From the NCBI GenBank assembly GCA_000384495.1, contig ARQR01000009.1, forward strand, positions 1 to 18,992: a stretch of 18,992 nucleotides of DNA. Direction: 5' to 3'. The DNA is from an actinobacterium SCGC AAA015-D07. Lineage in GTDB: Bacteria; Actinomycetota; Acidimicrobiia; Actinomarinales; Actinomarinaceae. Made by a program: the position numbers and the translations under genes. Numbering within the stretch: the first letter of the stretch is position 1; every line of letters starts with the position of its first letter. Below are positions 1 to 6,433 of this stretch, one piece after another. Below the pieces are notes generated by a model. It ran no database searches. It was not told the origin of the DNA and was given only the letters and a program-made list of their open reading frames with translations.

Positions 1-101
1 GTTTCTAAAGACTTGATAAATAAAGAAAGCTTGGATAATTTTAACCAAAATCTTAAAGTTTATGATTCCCTTGAAACGGTAGTAGATGATAAAACATTTG
101 T
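1..101 (+). repeat. Left arm of an inverted repeat (HAD gene 5' region)
   Basis: Bases 1-95 are identical to the reverse complement of 2193-2287. Position 96 (A) mismatches 2192 (read as C on the minus strand), 97-101 match again, and the sequences diverge from 102/2186. The arm reaches the window edge, so its true length is unknown. It encodes HAD residues from the VSKD segment to KTFV. Confidence 0.95.
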
Positions 102-714
102 AATTGAAGCTGTCGTTGAAAGATTTGACGTAAAAAAAGATATTTTTGCTACGATTTCAAACATACTCGATGAGGATGTTGTTCTTGCAACAAACAGTTC
201 ATTTATAGCAGCATCAGAAATTGCGCAACACTGTAAACATCCCGAGAGATTTATAAATATGCACTTCTTTTACCCTCCATTAAGAATGGATCTTATTGAA
301 ATTTCATTTCCAGAATCCACTAGCAAAGAAGTAGTTGATAGGACTAAAGAACTGAGCAAATTAATGGGAAGAACAGTTGTGACTCTAAATAAAGAAACAC
401 CAGGCTTCATTGTAAACAGGATGTTAGGTGCGTTAGTTGATGAGGCCTACGAACTATATGACGAGGGTATAGCCGACTTCAAAGATATTGACATGGCAAT
501 AAAGAAAGGATTGAACCATCCACTTGGACCATTTGAATTAACTGATTACTCAGGCTTAGATATTAGTTATTATTCAAAACTTAAAATTTATAATGAGACA
601 AAAAACCCAAAAGATAAACCCAAAAAATTTCTAGAAGAAAAAGTTAAAGATGGGAAATTGGGTGTAAAAACAGGAGAAGGTTTTTACAATTATGACAAAC
701 CTTCAAAGTCTTGA
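1..714 (+). CDS. 3-hydroxyacyl-CoA dehydrogenase (3-hydroxybutyryl-CoA dehydrogenase type), 3' part, runs off left edge
   Basis: Oxidises (S)-3-hydroxyacyl-CoA to 3-ketoacyl-CoA with NAD+ in beta-oxidation. The frame is open to base 1; the first codons read V-S-K-D, as in the N-terminal fragment at 2009-2440, so the TTG at 13 is not a real start. Visible are the end of the Rossmann domain (VVERFDVK), the catalytic serine in ATNSSF, the catalytic histidine in NMHFFYP (the family usually has Asn where this has Tyr), the hinge TPGFIVNR, and the C-terminal domain with HPLGPFELTDYSGLD and GVKTGEGFY. The missing N-terminus matches the minus-strand fragment exactly; joined, they give a 288-aa protein, normal for the family. 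The 3' end overlaps the convergent PPOX gene by 25 bp. The family call is secure. Whether the gene is really on the plus strand here is not (see the inverted-repeat finding). Confidence 0.9.
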   Translation, partial: VSKDLINKESLDNFNQNLKVYDSLETVVDDKTFVIEAVVERFDVKKDIFATISNILDEDVVLATNSSFIAASEIAQHCKHPERFINMHFFYPPLRMDLIEISFPESTSKEVVDRTKELSKLMGRTVVTLNKETPGFIVNRMLGALVDEAYELYDEGIADFKDIDMAIKKGLNHPLGPFELTDYSGLDISYYSKLKIYNETKNPKDKPKKFLEEKVKDGKLGVKTGEGFYNYDKPSKS

Positions 715-1109
715 TCTTTAAGATTAAAAAAGAATTCTCTTTCTGCTTTAATTTTTAAAATTATTCTTTCAGATTGAATTTCAAAAGGGTATGGTTTGTT
801 CCAATATTTCTGAGATAGATCATTAATATTTTTTAAAGCGTCTTCACCTGTAATTTCACCAACTACCTCTCCTCTAATTTCCACAAATTTAAACTCATTG
901 TCATGCTTCCAGATCATAACATTGACTCTTGGGTCATCTTTTACATTTAAATATTTTCTACGGTGGATTTCCGTATTTATTAAAATATTTTCACCATCTG
1001 TATCAACCCACATTACGTGTGTTTGAGGGGCACCACTTTTAAAAAGCGTCGTTAAAGTTGCATAATTAGGCTCTTTTGCCATTGCAATCGTTTTTTTATC
1101 TAATCCCAT
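690..1109 (-). CDS. PPOX-class (pyridoxamine 5'-phosphate oxidase-like) flavin/F420-binding protein
   Basis: A 139-aa split-barrel protein. The pattern ATLTTLFKSGAPQTHVMWVD, then INTEIHRRKYLNVKDDPRVNV, then a second strand set with VEIRGEV and a C-terminal KYWNKPYPF segment fits the PPOX family, whose small actinobacterial members are often F420- or flavin-dependent reductases. True PNPOx (PdxH) is longer, so pyridoxal phosphate synthesis is unlikely. The substrate is not recognisable. The ATG at 1109 lies 19 bp from the divergent dtd start, leaving a tiny shared promoter region, and the 3' end overlaps the convergent HAD gene by 25 bp. Cofactor choice between FMN and F420 cannot be settled by reading. 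Confidence 0.8.
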   Translation of the reverse strand: MGLDKKTIAMAKEPNYATLTTLFKSGAPQTHVMWVDTDGENILINTEIHRRKYLNVKDDPRVNVMIWKHDNEFKFVEIRGEVVGEITGEDALKNINDLSQKYWNKPYPFEIQSERIILKIKAEREFFFNLKDQDFEGLS

Positions 1110-1128
1110 ATAATTATCATAGAATATT

Positions 1129-1584
1129 ATGAAAGTTGTTTTGCAAAGAGTTAAATCAGCATCAGTGAAAGTTGATAACTCTTTAATTTCAGAAATTAGC
1201 AGTGGCTATCTTCTTTTATGGTGTATTGAAAAAGGTGATACTCCAGAAGATATTGAAACTCTAACAAACAAGATTATTAATTTGAGAATTTTTCCTGACG
1301 AACAAGGAAAAATGAATAAATCAATAATTGATGCTAATGGAGAAATACTTTTAGTAAGCCAATTTACATTAAGTGGAAATATTCAAAAAGGAAATAGACC
1401 ATCATTTATAAATTCTCAAGATCCAGAGATTGCAAAAAAAATGATTGATGATGTTGCTGAGATATTTTCTGACCGATTAACCGTTAAACAAGGTATCTTT
1501 GGAGCTTTAATGGAAGTTTCACTTATTAACGATGGTCCTTTAACAATGTTTATTGAATCAAGAGATGGAAAAATTCAAAGTTAA
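1129..1584 (+). CDS. dtd: D-aminoacyl-tRNA deacylase
   Basis: Cytosolic proofreading enzyme that hydrolyses D-amino acids (and glycine mischarged on tRNA-Ala) from tRNA. At 151 aa it has the normal DTD length. The start MKVVLQRVKSASV is the classic DTD opening. The SQFTL motif (residues 77-81) is followed by KGNRPSF, and the cross-subunit Gly-cisPro motif is present as NDGPLT near residue 135 (usually NDGPVT). No clear Shine-Dalgarno precedes the ATG; the upstream 19 bp are almost pure A/T. The stop codon lies in a TTAA shared with the stop of the convergent Rad52-like gene. Confidence 0.95.
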   Translation: MKVVLQRVKSASVKVDNSLISEISSGYLLLWCIEKGDTPEDIETLTNKIINLRIFPDEQGKMNKSIIDANGEILLVSQFTLSGNIQKGNRPSFINSQDPEIAKKMIDDVAEIFSDRLTVKQGIFGALMEVSLINDGPLTMFIESRDGKIQS

Positions 1585-2009
1585 GCAGATTGTAACTTTA
1601 TATTTTTCTTTCCTTCAGCTTCACTAAGTTTTTTATCCAAATAATATTCTTCACCAGCCCAAAGATGTAATCCAAGACCAACTTTCATAGCACATCTTTT
1701 GAATGCATCTGATTCAGCATGCTTAGCATTCATGCCGTCACTTCCTTGATCGTGTTCAACATCTCCAATTGATGTTATGGTTACTGATTTGCCATCAATT
1801 TGTGTTGTTAGTTTGCCAAAGCAACCAACTACTTTTCCACTATTATCTTGTCTAATTAATTGAACAACTTCCCAATTAAAAGGACCACATACCTCTAAAA
1901 GTCTTTGAGTAATGACAGAATGAGGAATATAGTTTCCAAATTTACCTTTTGGAGCGGGCTTAATCCACTCATCTGGAAATTGTCTTGATAGTTCATATAA
2001 TTGATTCAT
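1581..2009 (-). CDS. Rad52/Rad22-like single-strand annealing protein
   Basis: A 142-aa protein with the features of the short phage-type Rad52_Rad22 family: ITQRLLEVCGPFNWE near residue 35, a central beta region, and the helix KHAESDAFKRCAMKVGLG followed by LHLWAGEEYYL. These proteins bind single-stranded DNA and anneal complementary strands in recombination. They are common in phages and in some bacterial genomes. The ATG at 2009 overlaps the stop of the upstream minus-strand frame (TAATG), so translation is probably coupled to whatever gene naturally ends there. The 3' end shares TTAA with dtd. The name rests on motif recall without a profile search. A prophage remnant is possible, but no other phage gene is visible. 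Confidence 0.65.
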   Translation of the reverse strand: MNQLYELSRQFPDEWIKPAPKGKFGNYIPHSVITQRLLEVCGPFNWEVVQLIRQDNSGKVVGCFGKLTTQIDGKSVTITSIGDVEHDQGSDGMNAKHAESDAFKRCAMKVGLGLHLWAGEEYYLDKKLSEAEGKKNIKLQSA

Positions 2010-2440
2010 TATTTCCTTTCTTTATGACCTAGCTCTTTTGCCCATTTTGGGGCTGTACTGTTGTTTGTATTTATACTTTTTAAGTCAGCTTTTTCTTTCC
2101 ATTCTTTATATAAAAAAGTATCACGAATCATTTCGGGATTAATATTCTTAGAATTTGAAAAAGCATCAAGACCCTTTAGTTTAGGAACAAAGGTTTTATC
2201 ATCTACTACCGTTTCAAGGGAATCATAAACTTTAAGATTTTGGTTAAAATTATCCAAGCTTTCTTTATTTATCAAGTCTTTAGAAACTAAATTTTCTATA
2301 TTCTCTCTAGTAAAAACTAATTTGCTATCCAAATATTCTTTGTTGTTATCAAAGATACTTGTTTCATGACCTGACATTGCTGATAAAGCCGCAATCTGAC
2401 TTCCCATTTGTCCACCACCGATAACTGCAACTTTTTCCAT
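2009..2440 (-). pseudogene. Chimeric frame: HAD N-terminus joined to an unrelated C-terminal tail
   Basis: Residues 1-85 are the NAD-binding N-terminus of a 3-hydroxyacyl-CoA dehydrogenase, with the glycine motif VIGGGQMG at 6-13 and an acidic residue (Asp31) ending the second strand. At about 2187 the sequence switches to 58 residues (from PKLKGLDAFSN to KELGHKERK) with no HAD similarity. The expected catalytic Ser and His are absent, so the frame cannot encode a working dehydrogenase. The missing part is at 102-714 on the opposite strand. The ATG at 2440 is 2 nt after the stop of the acyl-CoA dehydrogenase, so the native unit is clearly an ACAD-HAD operon. The tail is probably the end of a different gene coupled to the Rad52-like gene; I do not recognise it. 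Confidence 0.8.
2187..2287 (-). repeat. Right arm of the inverted repeat
   Basis: Reverse complement of 1-101 with a single mismatch at 2192. Identity ends at 2187, where the minus-strand frame leaves the HAD sequence. The 3' end is an imperfect short homology (C/A mismatch, then TTTGT), as expected at a microhomology-driven template switch. The upstream part of the HAD N-terminus (2288-2440) has no visible partner because the other arm is cut by the window edge. Confidence 0.95.
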
Positions 2441-2442
2441 AA

Positions 2443-3648
2443 TTATCTATGTTTATTAATTTCTCTTCTTGCTATTGATCTTAGATGAACTTCATCTGGT
2501 CCATCTGCAATTCTTAATACGCGAGCTCCTGCGGACATCCTTGCCAGTGGAGTATCTTGGGATAACCCCATTGCACCATGCGTTTGTATAGCTTTGTCGA
2601 TGACGTAAGAAGCAGCCTCAACAACAGATACTTTTATAGATGAGATTTCTATTTTTGCTTCTTCTTTACCAACTGTATCGATTAGCCAAGCAGTTTTTAA
2701 AGTTAGCAATCTTGCTTCCTCTATTTTTATTCTTGAGCGAGCAATCCAATCTTGAATAACACCTTGTTCAGCTAATTTTTGACCAAATGTTTCTCTTTCA
2801 AGTGATCGGTCGATCATAAGAGATAATGCTCTCTCTGCCATTCCGATAGCCCTCATACAATGATGTATTCTTCCAGGCCCAAGCCTAGCTTGAGCTATTT
2901 TAAATCCCATTCCTTCTCCCCCAATGATGTTAGATTTTGGAACAACGACATTTTCAAATAAAAGCTCTGGATGTCCTGTGTATCCATCATCATATCCAAA
3001 TACTTGCATTGGTCTAATTATCGATAGTCCCTCGCTATCCATAGGAACTAATACTTGGCTCTGCCTTTGGTATGGAGGACTATCTGGGTTTGTCACACCC
3101 ATAAAAATACATATTTTTGCATTTGGATTTATTGCATTTGAAGTCCACCATTTACGACCATTAATTACATAATTGTCACCGTCACTTACAATTGAACTTC
3201 CTATGTTTGTAGCATCTGAGGAAGCTACATTTGGCTCAGTCATTGCAAAGCATGATCTTATTTCTCCTTCAAGAAGTGGTTCAAGCCATTGTTTTTTTTG
3301 TTCTGCCGTTCCAAACTCAGCTAGAATTTCCATATTTCCTGTATCAGGGGCAGAGCAATTAAATACTTCAGGAGCCCACCAATTATGACCTGTGATCTCG
3401 GCTAATGGTGCATAGTCAACATTTGATAATCCATATCCATATTCCTTATCAGGTAGAAATAAATTCCACAAATTTTCACTCTTAGCTTTTGATTTAAGCT
3501 CATTTAATATTTCTGGAATATGCAATGGATCTCCTGAGTCAATAATTGCATTCTCATAGAGCTCCTCATTTGGATAAATATGGTCAGCGAAAAAGGTTTT
3601 TAGCTTATCTTGTAATTCAAGTGATTCTTTAGAGAAATTAAAATCCAT
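2443..3648 (-). CDS. Acyl-CoA dehydrogenase, ACAD10/11 (LvaC-like) subfamily
   Basis: FAD-dependent flavoprotein of about 401 aa. Visible signatures are CFAMTEPNVASSDATNI, GRKWWTSNA, the helix GPGRIHHCMRAIGMAERAL, RETFGQKLAEQGVIQ, IQTHGAMGLSQDTPLARM and RVLRIADGPDEVH. The ADGPDEVH ending replaces the usual YEGTxEI catalytic loop and is typical of the ACAD10/ACAD11 branch, so Asp may stand where most ACADs carry the catalytic Glu (inference). Homologues in the levulinate pathway (LvaC) remove a 4-phosphate from 4-phosphoacyl-CoA rather than simply oxidising alkyl chains. The APH kinase across the divergent promoter is the expected partner. The frame begins TTG-ATG; I choose the ATG at 3648, which lies 7 nt after a TACAAT -10 box. 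HAD follows after 2 nt, forming an operon. Confidence 0.9.
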   Translation of the reverse strand: MDFNFSKESLELQDKLKTFFADHIYPNEELYENAIIDSGDPLHIPEILNELKSKAKSENLWNLFLPDKEYGYGLSNVDYAPLAEITGHNWWAPEVFNCSAPDTGNMEILAEFGTAEQKKQWLEPLLEGEIRSCFAMTEPNVASSDATNIGSSIVSDGDNYVINGRKWWTSNAINPNAKICIFMGVTNPDSPPYQRQSQVLVPMDSEGLSIIRPMQVFGYDDGYTGHPELLFENVVVPKSNIIGGEGMGFKIAQARLGPGRIHHCMRAIGMAERALSLMIDRSLERETFGQKLAEQGVIQDWIARSRIKIEEARLLTLKTAWLIDTVGKEEAKIEISSIKVSVVEAASYVIDKAIQTHGAMGLSQDTPLARMSAGARVLRIADGPDEVHLRSIARREINKHR

Positions 3649-3708
3649 CAATCTTATTGTATCAATTTAAACTTCTGAACCAAAAAACTTTCATTAATAT
3701 GTTCTTTG
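3649..3708. promoter_or_regulatory. Divergent, probably leaderless promoters for the ACAD and APH-kinase genes
   Basis: This 60-bp gap separates two oppositely oriented genes. On the minus strand TACAAT (3656-3661) ends 7 nt before the ACAD ATG; on the plus strand TAATAT (3695-3700) ends 8 nt before the kinase ATG at 3709. This spacing puts the predicted transcription start at or next to each initiation codon, and neither gene has a Shine-Dalgarno. No convincing -35 box is seen on either strand. The shared gap implies the two genes could be co-regulated. Confidence 0.45.
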
Positions 3709-4725
3709 ATGGACTTTTTTAGCGACAAACTCAAAAAATTTGTTTCTACAGTTGTAGATATTTCAGAAGATTTCAACTTTGAACAATTTAAAGTAGGAAG
3801 GTCAAATATTACTTTTAAAATTTTTGATGATTCAAATACATTTGTATTAAGAAGGCCTCCATTTGGACTCAAATTAGAATCTGCACACAATATGGGTAGA
3901 GAATATAAAATATTAAAAGTTTTAAATGAAAATGGTTTAAGGGTTCCAAAACCATTCTATCTATATGACAAGAAGGAGTTATCTACAGATGATTTTTATA
4001 TTATGGAATTTATTGAGGGTGATACGATAGCTAACGACCAAGTCGCAGAAAAATATGACCAATCACAGAAAAAAACAATTACAGAATCATTCATTAAAAC
4101 TCTTACAGAAATTCACAATTTTAATGTCATAACTTCAGAATTAAGTGACTTGGGAAAACATGAGGATTACGTAGTAAGACAAATAAACAGATGGAATAAA
4201 CAATTTCAATCTCAAAAAGTTAGAGAAATAAAAGAACTAGAAAGTGCAACTAATTTACTGCTTGATTCTATACCTCCACAACAAACTGTTGGAATAGTTC
4301 ATGGAGATTATAGATTAGATAATGTCCGAGTAAAGGATAACAAAGTAACAGCCGTACTGGATTGGGAACTGTGTACTTTAGGAGATCCACTTGCAGATAT
4401 GGGAACAGTTATAGCATCTTGGAATACAAAAAAAGAAAAAGACTCTCCATTTATATACTCTCCTACCCTTTCTGGTGGATTTCATACACGTGAGGATGTT
4501 ATTAAATTATATCTAAGTAACTCAAATCTAGAATTAAAAGATATTGAATTTTACACAAGGTTATCTTATTGGAAACATGCAATGATAATGGAAGGAGTAT
4601 ACATAAGATATTCCATGGGATCATATGGAAAAACAAATGAAAATGAAATAGAATCATTTAAGAACAGTACAATAAAGTTTGCAAATAAAGCTGCGAATAA
4701 AAATTTATTAGAGGAGATAACATGA
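3709..4725 (+). CDS. APH-family kinase (ACAD10/11 N-domain/LvaA-like), putative 4-hydroxyacyl-CoA kinase
   Basis: Protein-kinase-like fold of the aminoglycoside phosphotransferase family, about 338 aa. Motifs in order: a nucleotide loop FKVGRSNITFKI (usually GGQSNPTF), LRRPPFG, MGREYKIL, IMEFIEGD, the catalytic loop HGDYRLDN (His198, Asp200, Asn205 counted from the ATG at 3709) and the metal-binding VLDWELCTLGDPLADMG (Asp218). The HGDYRLDN plus DWELxTLGDPLAD combination marks the branch fused to acyl-CoA dehydrogenase in ACAD10/ACAD11 and found as LvaA in levulinate catabolism, where it phosphorylates 4-hydroxyacyl-CoA. Drug resistance is therefore not the likely role. The gene is divergent from its probable partner dehydrogenase and overlaps the MaoC gene by ATGA. 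A separate LvaB-like small partner is not visible. The substrate is inferred. Confidence 0.85.
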   Translation: MDFFSDKLKKFVSTVVDISEDFNFEQFKVGRSNITFKIFDDSNTFVLRRPPFGLKLESAHNMGREYKILKVLNENGLRVPKPFYLYDKKELSTDDFYIMEFIEGDTIANDQVAEKYDQSQKKTITESFIKTLTEIHNFNVITSELSDLGKHEDYVVRQINRWNKQFQSQKVREIKELESATNLLLDSIPPQQTVGIVHGDYRLDNVRVKDNKVTAVLDWELCTLGDPLADMGTVIASWNTKKEKDSPFIYSPTLSGGFHTREDVIKLYLSNSNLELKDIEFYTRLSYWKHAMIMEGVYIRYSMGSYGKTNENEIESFKNSTIKFANKAANKNLLEEIT

Positions 4726-5183
4726 TGATTGTACCTGCAGAGGAAATGGAAAAATATATTGGTCAAGAGGTCGGTGTTTCAGACTGGTTCGAAATAAATC
4801 AAGATAGGATAAATCAATTTGCAGAAGGTACAAACGATCATCAATTTATTCATGTTGATGAAGAAATGGCTAAAAGTACTCCATGGGGAACTACAATAGC
4901 TCATGGATTCCTGACATTGAGTATGATAACTTACTTATCTGCCGACAACACTGTCATGCCAGAAAATATTCAAATGGCAATTAATTATGGTCTTGACAAA
5001 GTTCGTTTCATGGAAGCTGTGCCAGTAAATAGCAAGATTAGAGGGAGATTTGTTTTGTCAGATGTTCAGTATAAAAAAGCTGGTAGATGGTTGGTAAAGC
5101 ATACTGCTACAATTGAAATTGAGGGTAAAGATAAACCAGCAGCTATTGTTGAGCCTTTAACTTTATTTATAATTACAGAATAG
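4722..5183 (+). CDS. MaoC-family (R)-specific enoyl-CoA hydratase (Rv0130-like)
   Basis: Single hot-dog protein of 153 aa that hydrates trans-2-enoyl-CoA to (R)-3-hydroxyacyl-CoA. The hydratase 2 motif is intact: [14 protein letters not shown] with Asp39 and His44 as the catalytic pair, followed by [14 protein letters not shown] and the typical [11 protein letters not shown] strand. Length and motifs closely resemble mycobacterial Rv0130. The ATG at 4722 overlaps the kinase stop (ATGA) and is preceded by GAGGAG at 4711-4716, so it is translationally coupled; a second ATG follows directly at 4725. Thiolase starts 17 nt downstream. Its product stereochemistry fits the MFE-2-like SDR better than the HAD. 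Confidence 0.9.
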   Translation: MMIVPAEEMEKYIGQEVGVSDWFEINQDRINQFAEGTNDHQFIHVDEEMAKSTPWGTTIAHGFLTLSMITYLSADNTVMPENIQMAINYGLDKVRFMEAVPVNSKIRGRFVLSDVQYKKAGRWLVKHTATIEIEGKDKPAAIVEPLTLFIITE

Positions 5184-5200
5184 AAGAAAGAAGACTAAAA

Positions 5201-6379
5201 ATGAGAGAAGCAGTAATTGTATCAGCAGCAAGAACACCTATTGGAAAAGCTTATCGTGGAGCTTACAACAAAACAGATGCTCCTACACTAGGTTCTTATT
5301 CAATTAAAGAAGCTGTTGAAAGAGCAAATGTTGATCCAAATGAAATAGAAGATGTCATTATGGGTTGTGCTCAACAACAAGGTTCACAAGCATTAAACAT
5401 TGGAAGACTAAGTGCAATTGCAGCAGGATTACCAATTACTGTCCCTGGAATGACAATAGATAGACAGTGTTCATCTGGCCTAATGGCCATTGCTACCGGT
5501 GCAAAACAAATAATGACAGACAATATGAATGTTGTTGTTGCAGGTGGTGTTGAATCTATATCTTTGGTTCAAACTGCTGAATTGCGATTTGCTCCAGATC
5601 CAAACGTCGTAAAACTTGCTGATAACGCTTATATGCCTATGATCGAAACTGCTGATTTTGTTGCTGAAAAATATAATATCTCAAGAGAATATCAGGATGA
5701 ATATTCATTACAAAGTCAACAAAGAACTGCAGCTGCTCAAGAGGAAAACAAGTTTGATGACGAGATTATTTCAACAACTACAACAAAAAGTGTCAAAAAT
5801 AAAGAAACCGGTGAAGTTACTGATGAAGAGGTTGAATTAACAAAAGATGAGGGAAATAGACCAGAGACCAATTTAGAGGGTTTATCCTCTCTTCCTCCAG
5901 TTTATGGAGAAGGAAAGTTCATTACAGCTGGAAATGCTTCACAATTATCGGATGGTTCAGCTTCTGTTGTTTTAATGGAAGCAAGTGAAGCAGAAAAAAG
6001 AAACCTGGAACCGCTTGGATATTATCGAGGTATGACTGTATCAGCATTAGCTCCAGAGGAAATGGGAATAGGTCCTGTATACGCAGTCCCAGATTTATTA
6101 AACAAATTCAACTTAAAAATTGAAGATATAGACCTCTGGGAACTAAATGAAGCGTTTGCTGTTCAAACTTTATATTGTAGAGACGAGCTTGGTATTGACA
6201 ACAGCATATATAACGTTAATGGTGGTTCAATATCAATAGGCCATCCCTATGGAATGACTGGTGCAAGAATGACGATGCATGCATTAATAGAGGGTAAAAG
6301 AAGAAACGCAAAATTCGTAGTTGTAACTATGTGTGTCGGTGGTGGTATGGGTGCAGCTGGTTTATTTGAAGTTATCTAG
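5201..6379 (+). CDS. Acetyl-CoA acetyltransferase / 3-ketoacyl-CoA thiolase
   Basis: Cleaves 3-ketoacyl-CoA with CoA to acetyl-CoA and a shortened acyl-CoA, the final beta-oxidation step. The 392-aa length is standard. The nucleophilic Cys90 sits in [11 protein letters not shown], His348 in [12 protein letters not shown] (commonly GHPIGASGAR), and the acid/base Cys378 in [15 protein letters not shown], so the active site is complete. Residues near 205-225 are rich in Glu/Lys ([19 protein letters not shown]), an acidic insertion in the loop domain. The gene lies 17 nt after MaoC in the same direction with a weak purine-rich leader, so it belongs to the kinase-MaoC-thiolase operon. Position alone does not distinguish acetoacetyl-CoA thiolase from a longer-chain enzyme. 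Confidence 0.95.
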   Translation: MREAVIVSAARTPIGKAYRGAYNKTDAPTLGSYSIKEAVERANVDPNEIEDVIMGCAQQQGSQALNIGRLSAIAAGLPITVPGMTIDRQCSSGLMAIATGAKQIMTDNMNVVVAGGVESISLVQTAELRFAPDPNVVKLADNAYMPMIETADFVAEKYNISREYQDEYSLQSQQRTAAAQEENKFDDEIISTTTTKSVKNKETGEVTDEEVELTKDEGNRPETNLEGLSSLPPVYGEGKFITAGNASQLSDGSASVVLMEASEAEKRNLEPLGYYRGMTVSALAPEEMGIGPVYAVPDLLNKFNLKIEDIDLWELNEAFAVQTLYCRDELGIDNSIYNVNGGSISIGHPYGMTGARMTMHALIEGKRRNAKFVVVTMCVGGGMGAAGLFEVI

Positions 6380-6422
6380 ATTTTAAATTCCTAACTAAAT
6401 TTTAAATCACAATCTTACAATT

Positions 6423-6428
6423 TATAAT
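6423..6428 (+). promoter_or_regulatory. Candidate -10 box of a leaderless abfD promoter
   Basis: A perfect TATAAT ends 5 nt before the abfD ATG at 6434, in the 54-bp gap after thiolase. Transcription would start at or next to the initiation codon. No Shine-Dalgarno and no good -35 hexamer are visible. abfD may therefore be transcribed separately from the kinase-MaoC-thiolase operon. Confidence 0.45.
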
Positions 6429-6433
6429 GTTGT

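Noticed and set aside
1..2287. Inverted repeats as the ends of an insertion sequence or transposon
   Set aside because: The arms are coding HAD sequence rather than terminal repeats, no transposase lies between them, and joining across them rebuilds a normal gene.
2924..3388. Plus-strand open frames inside the acyl-CoA dehydrogenase at 2443-3648
   Set aside because: They are antisense to a fully conserved coding sequence, have no family resemblance and no ribosome site.
3709..4725. APH-family kinase read as an aminoglycoside resistance gene
   Set aside because: The catalytic loop HGDYRLDN with DWELCTLGDPLAD belongs to the ACAD10/11-LvaA branch, and the neighbours are all beta-oxidation genes.
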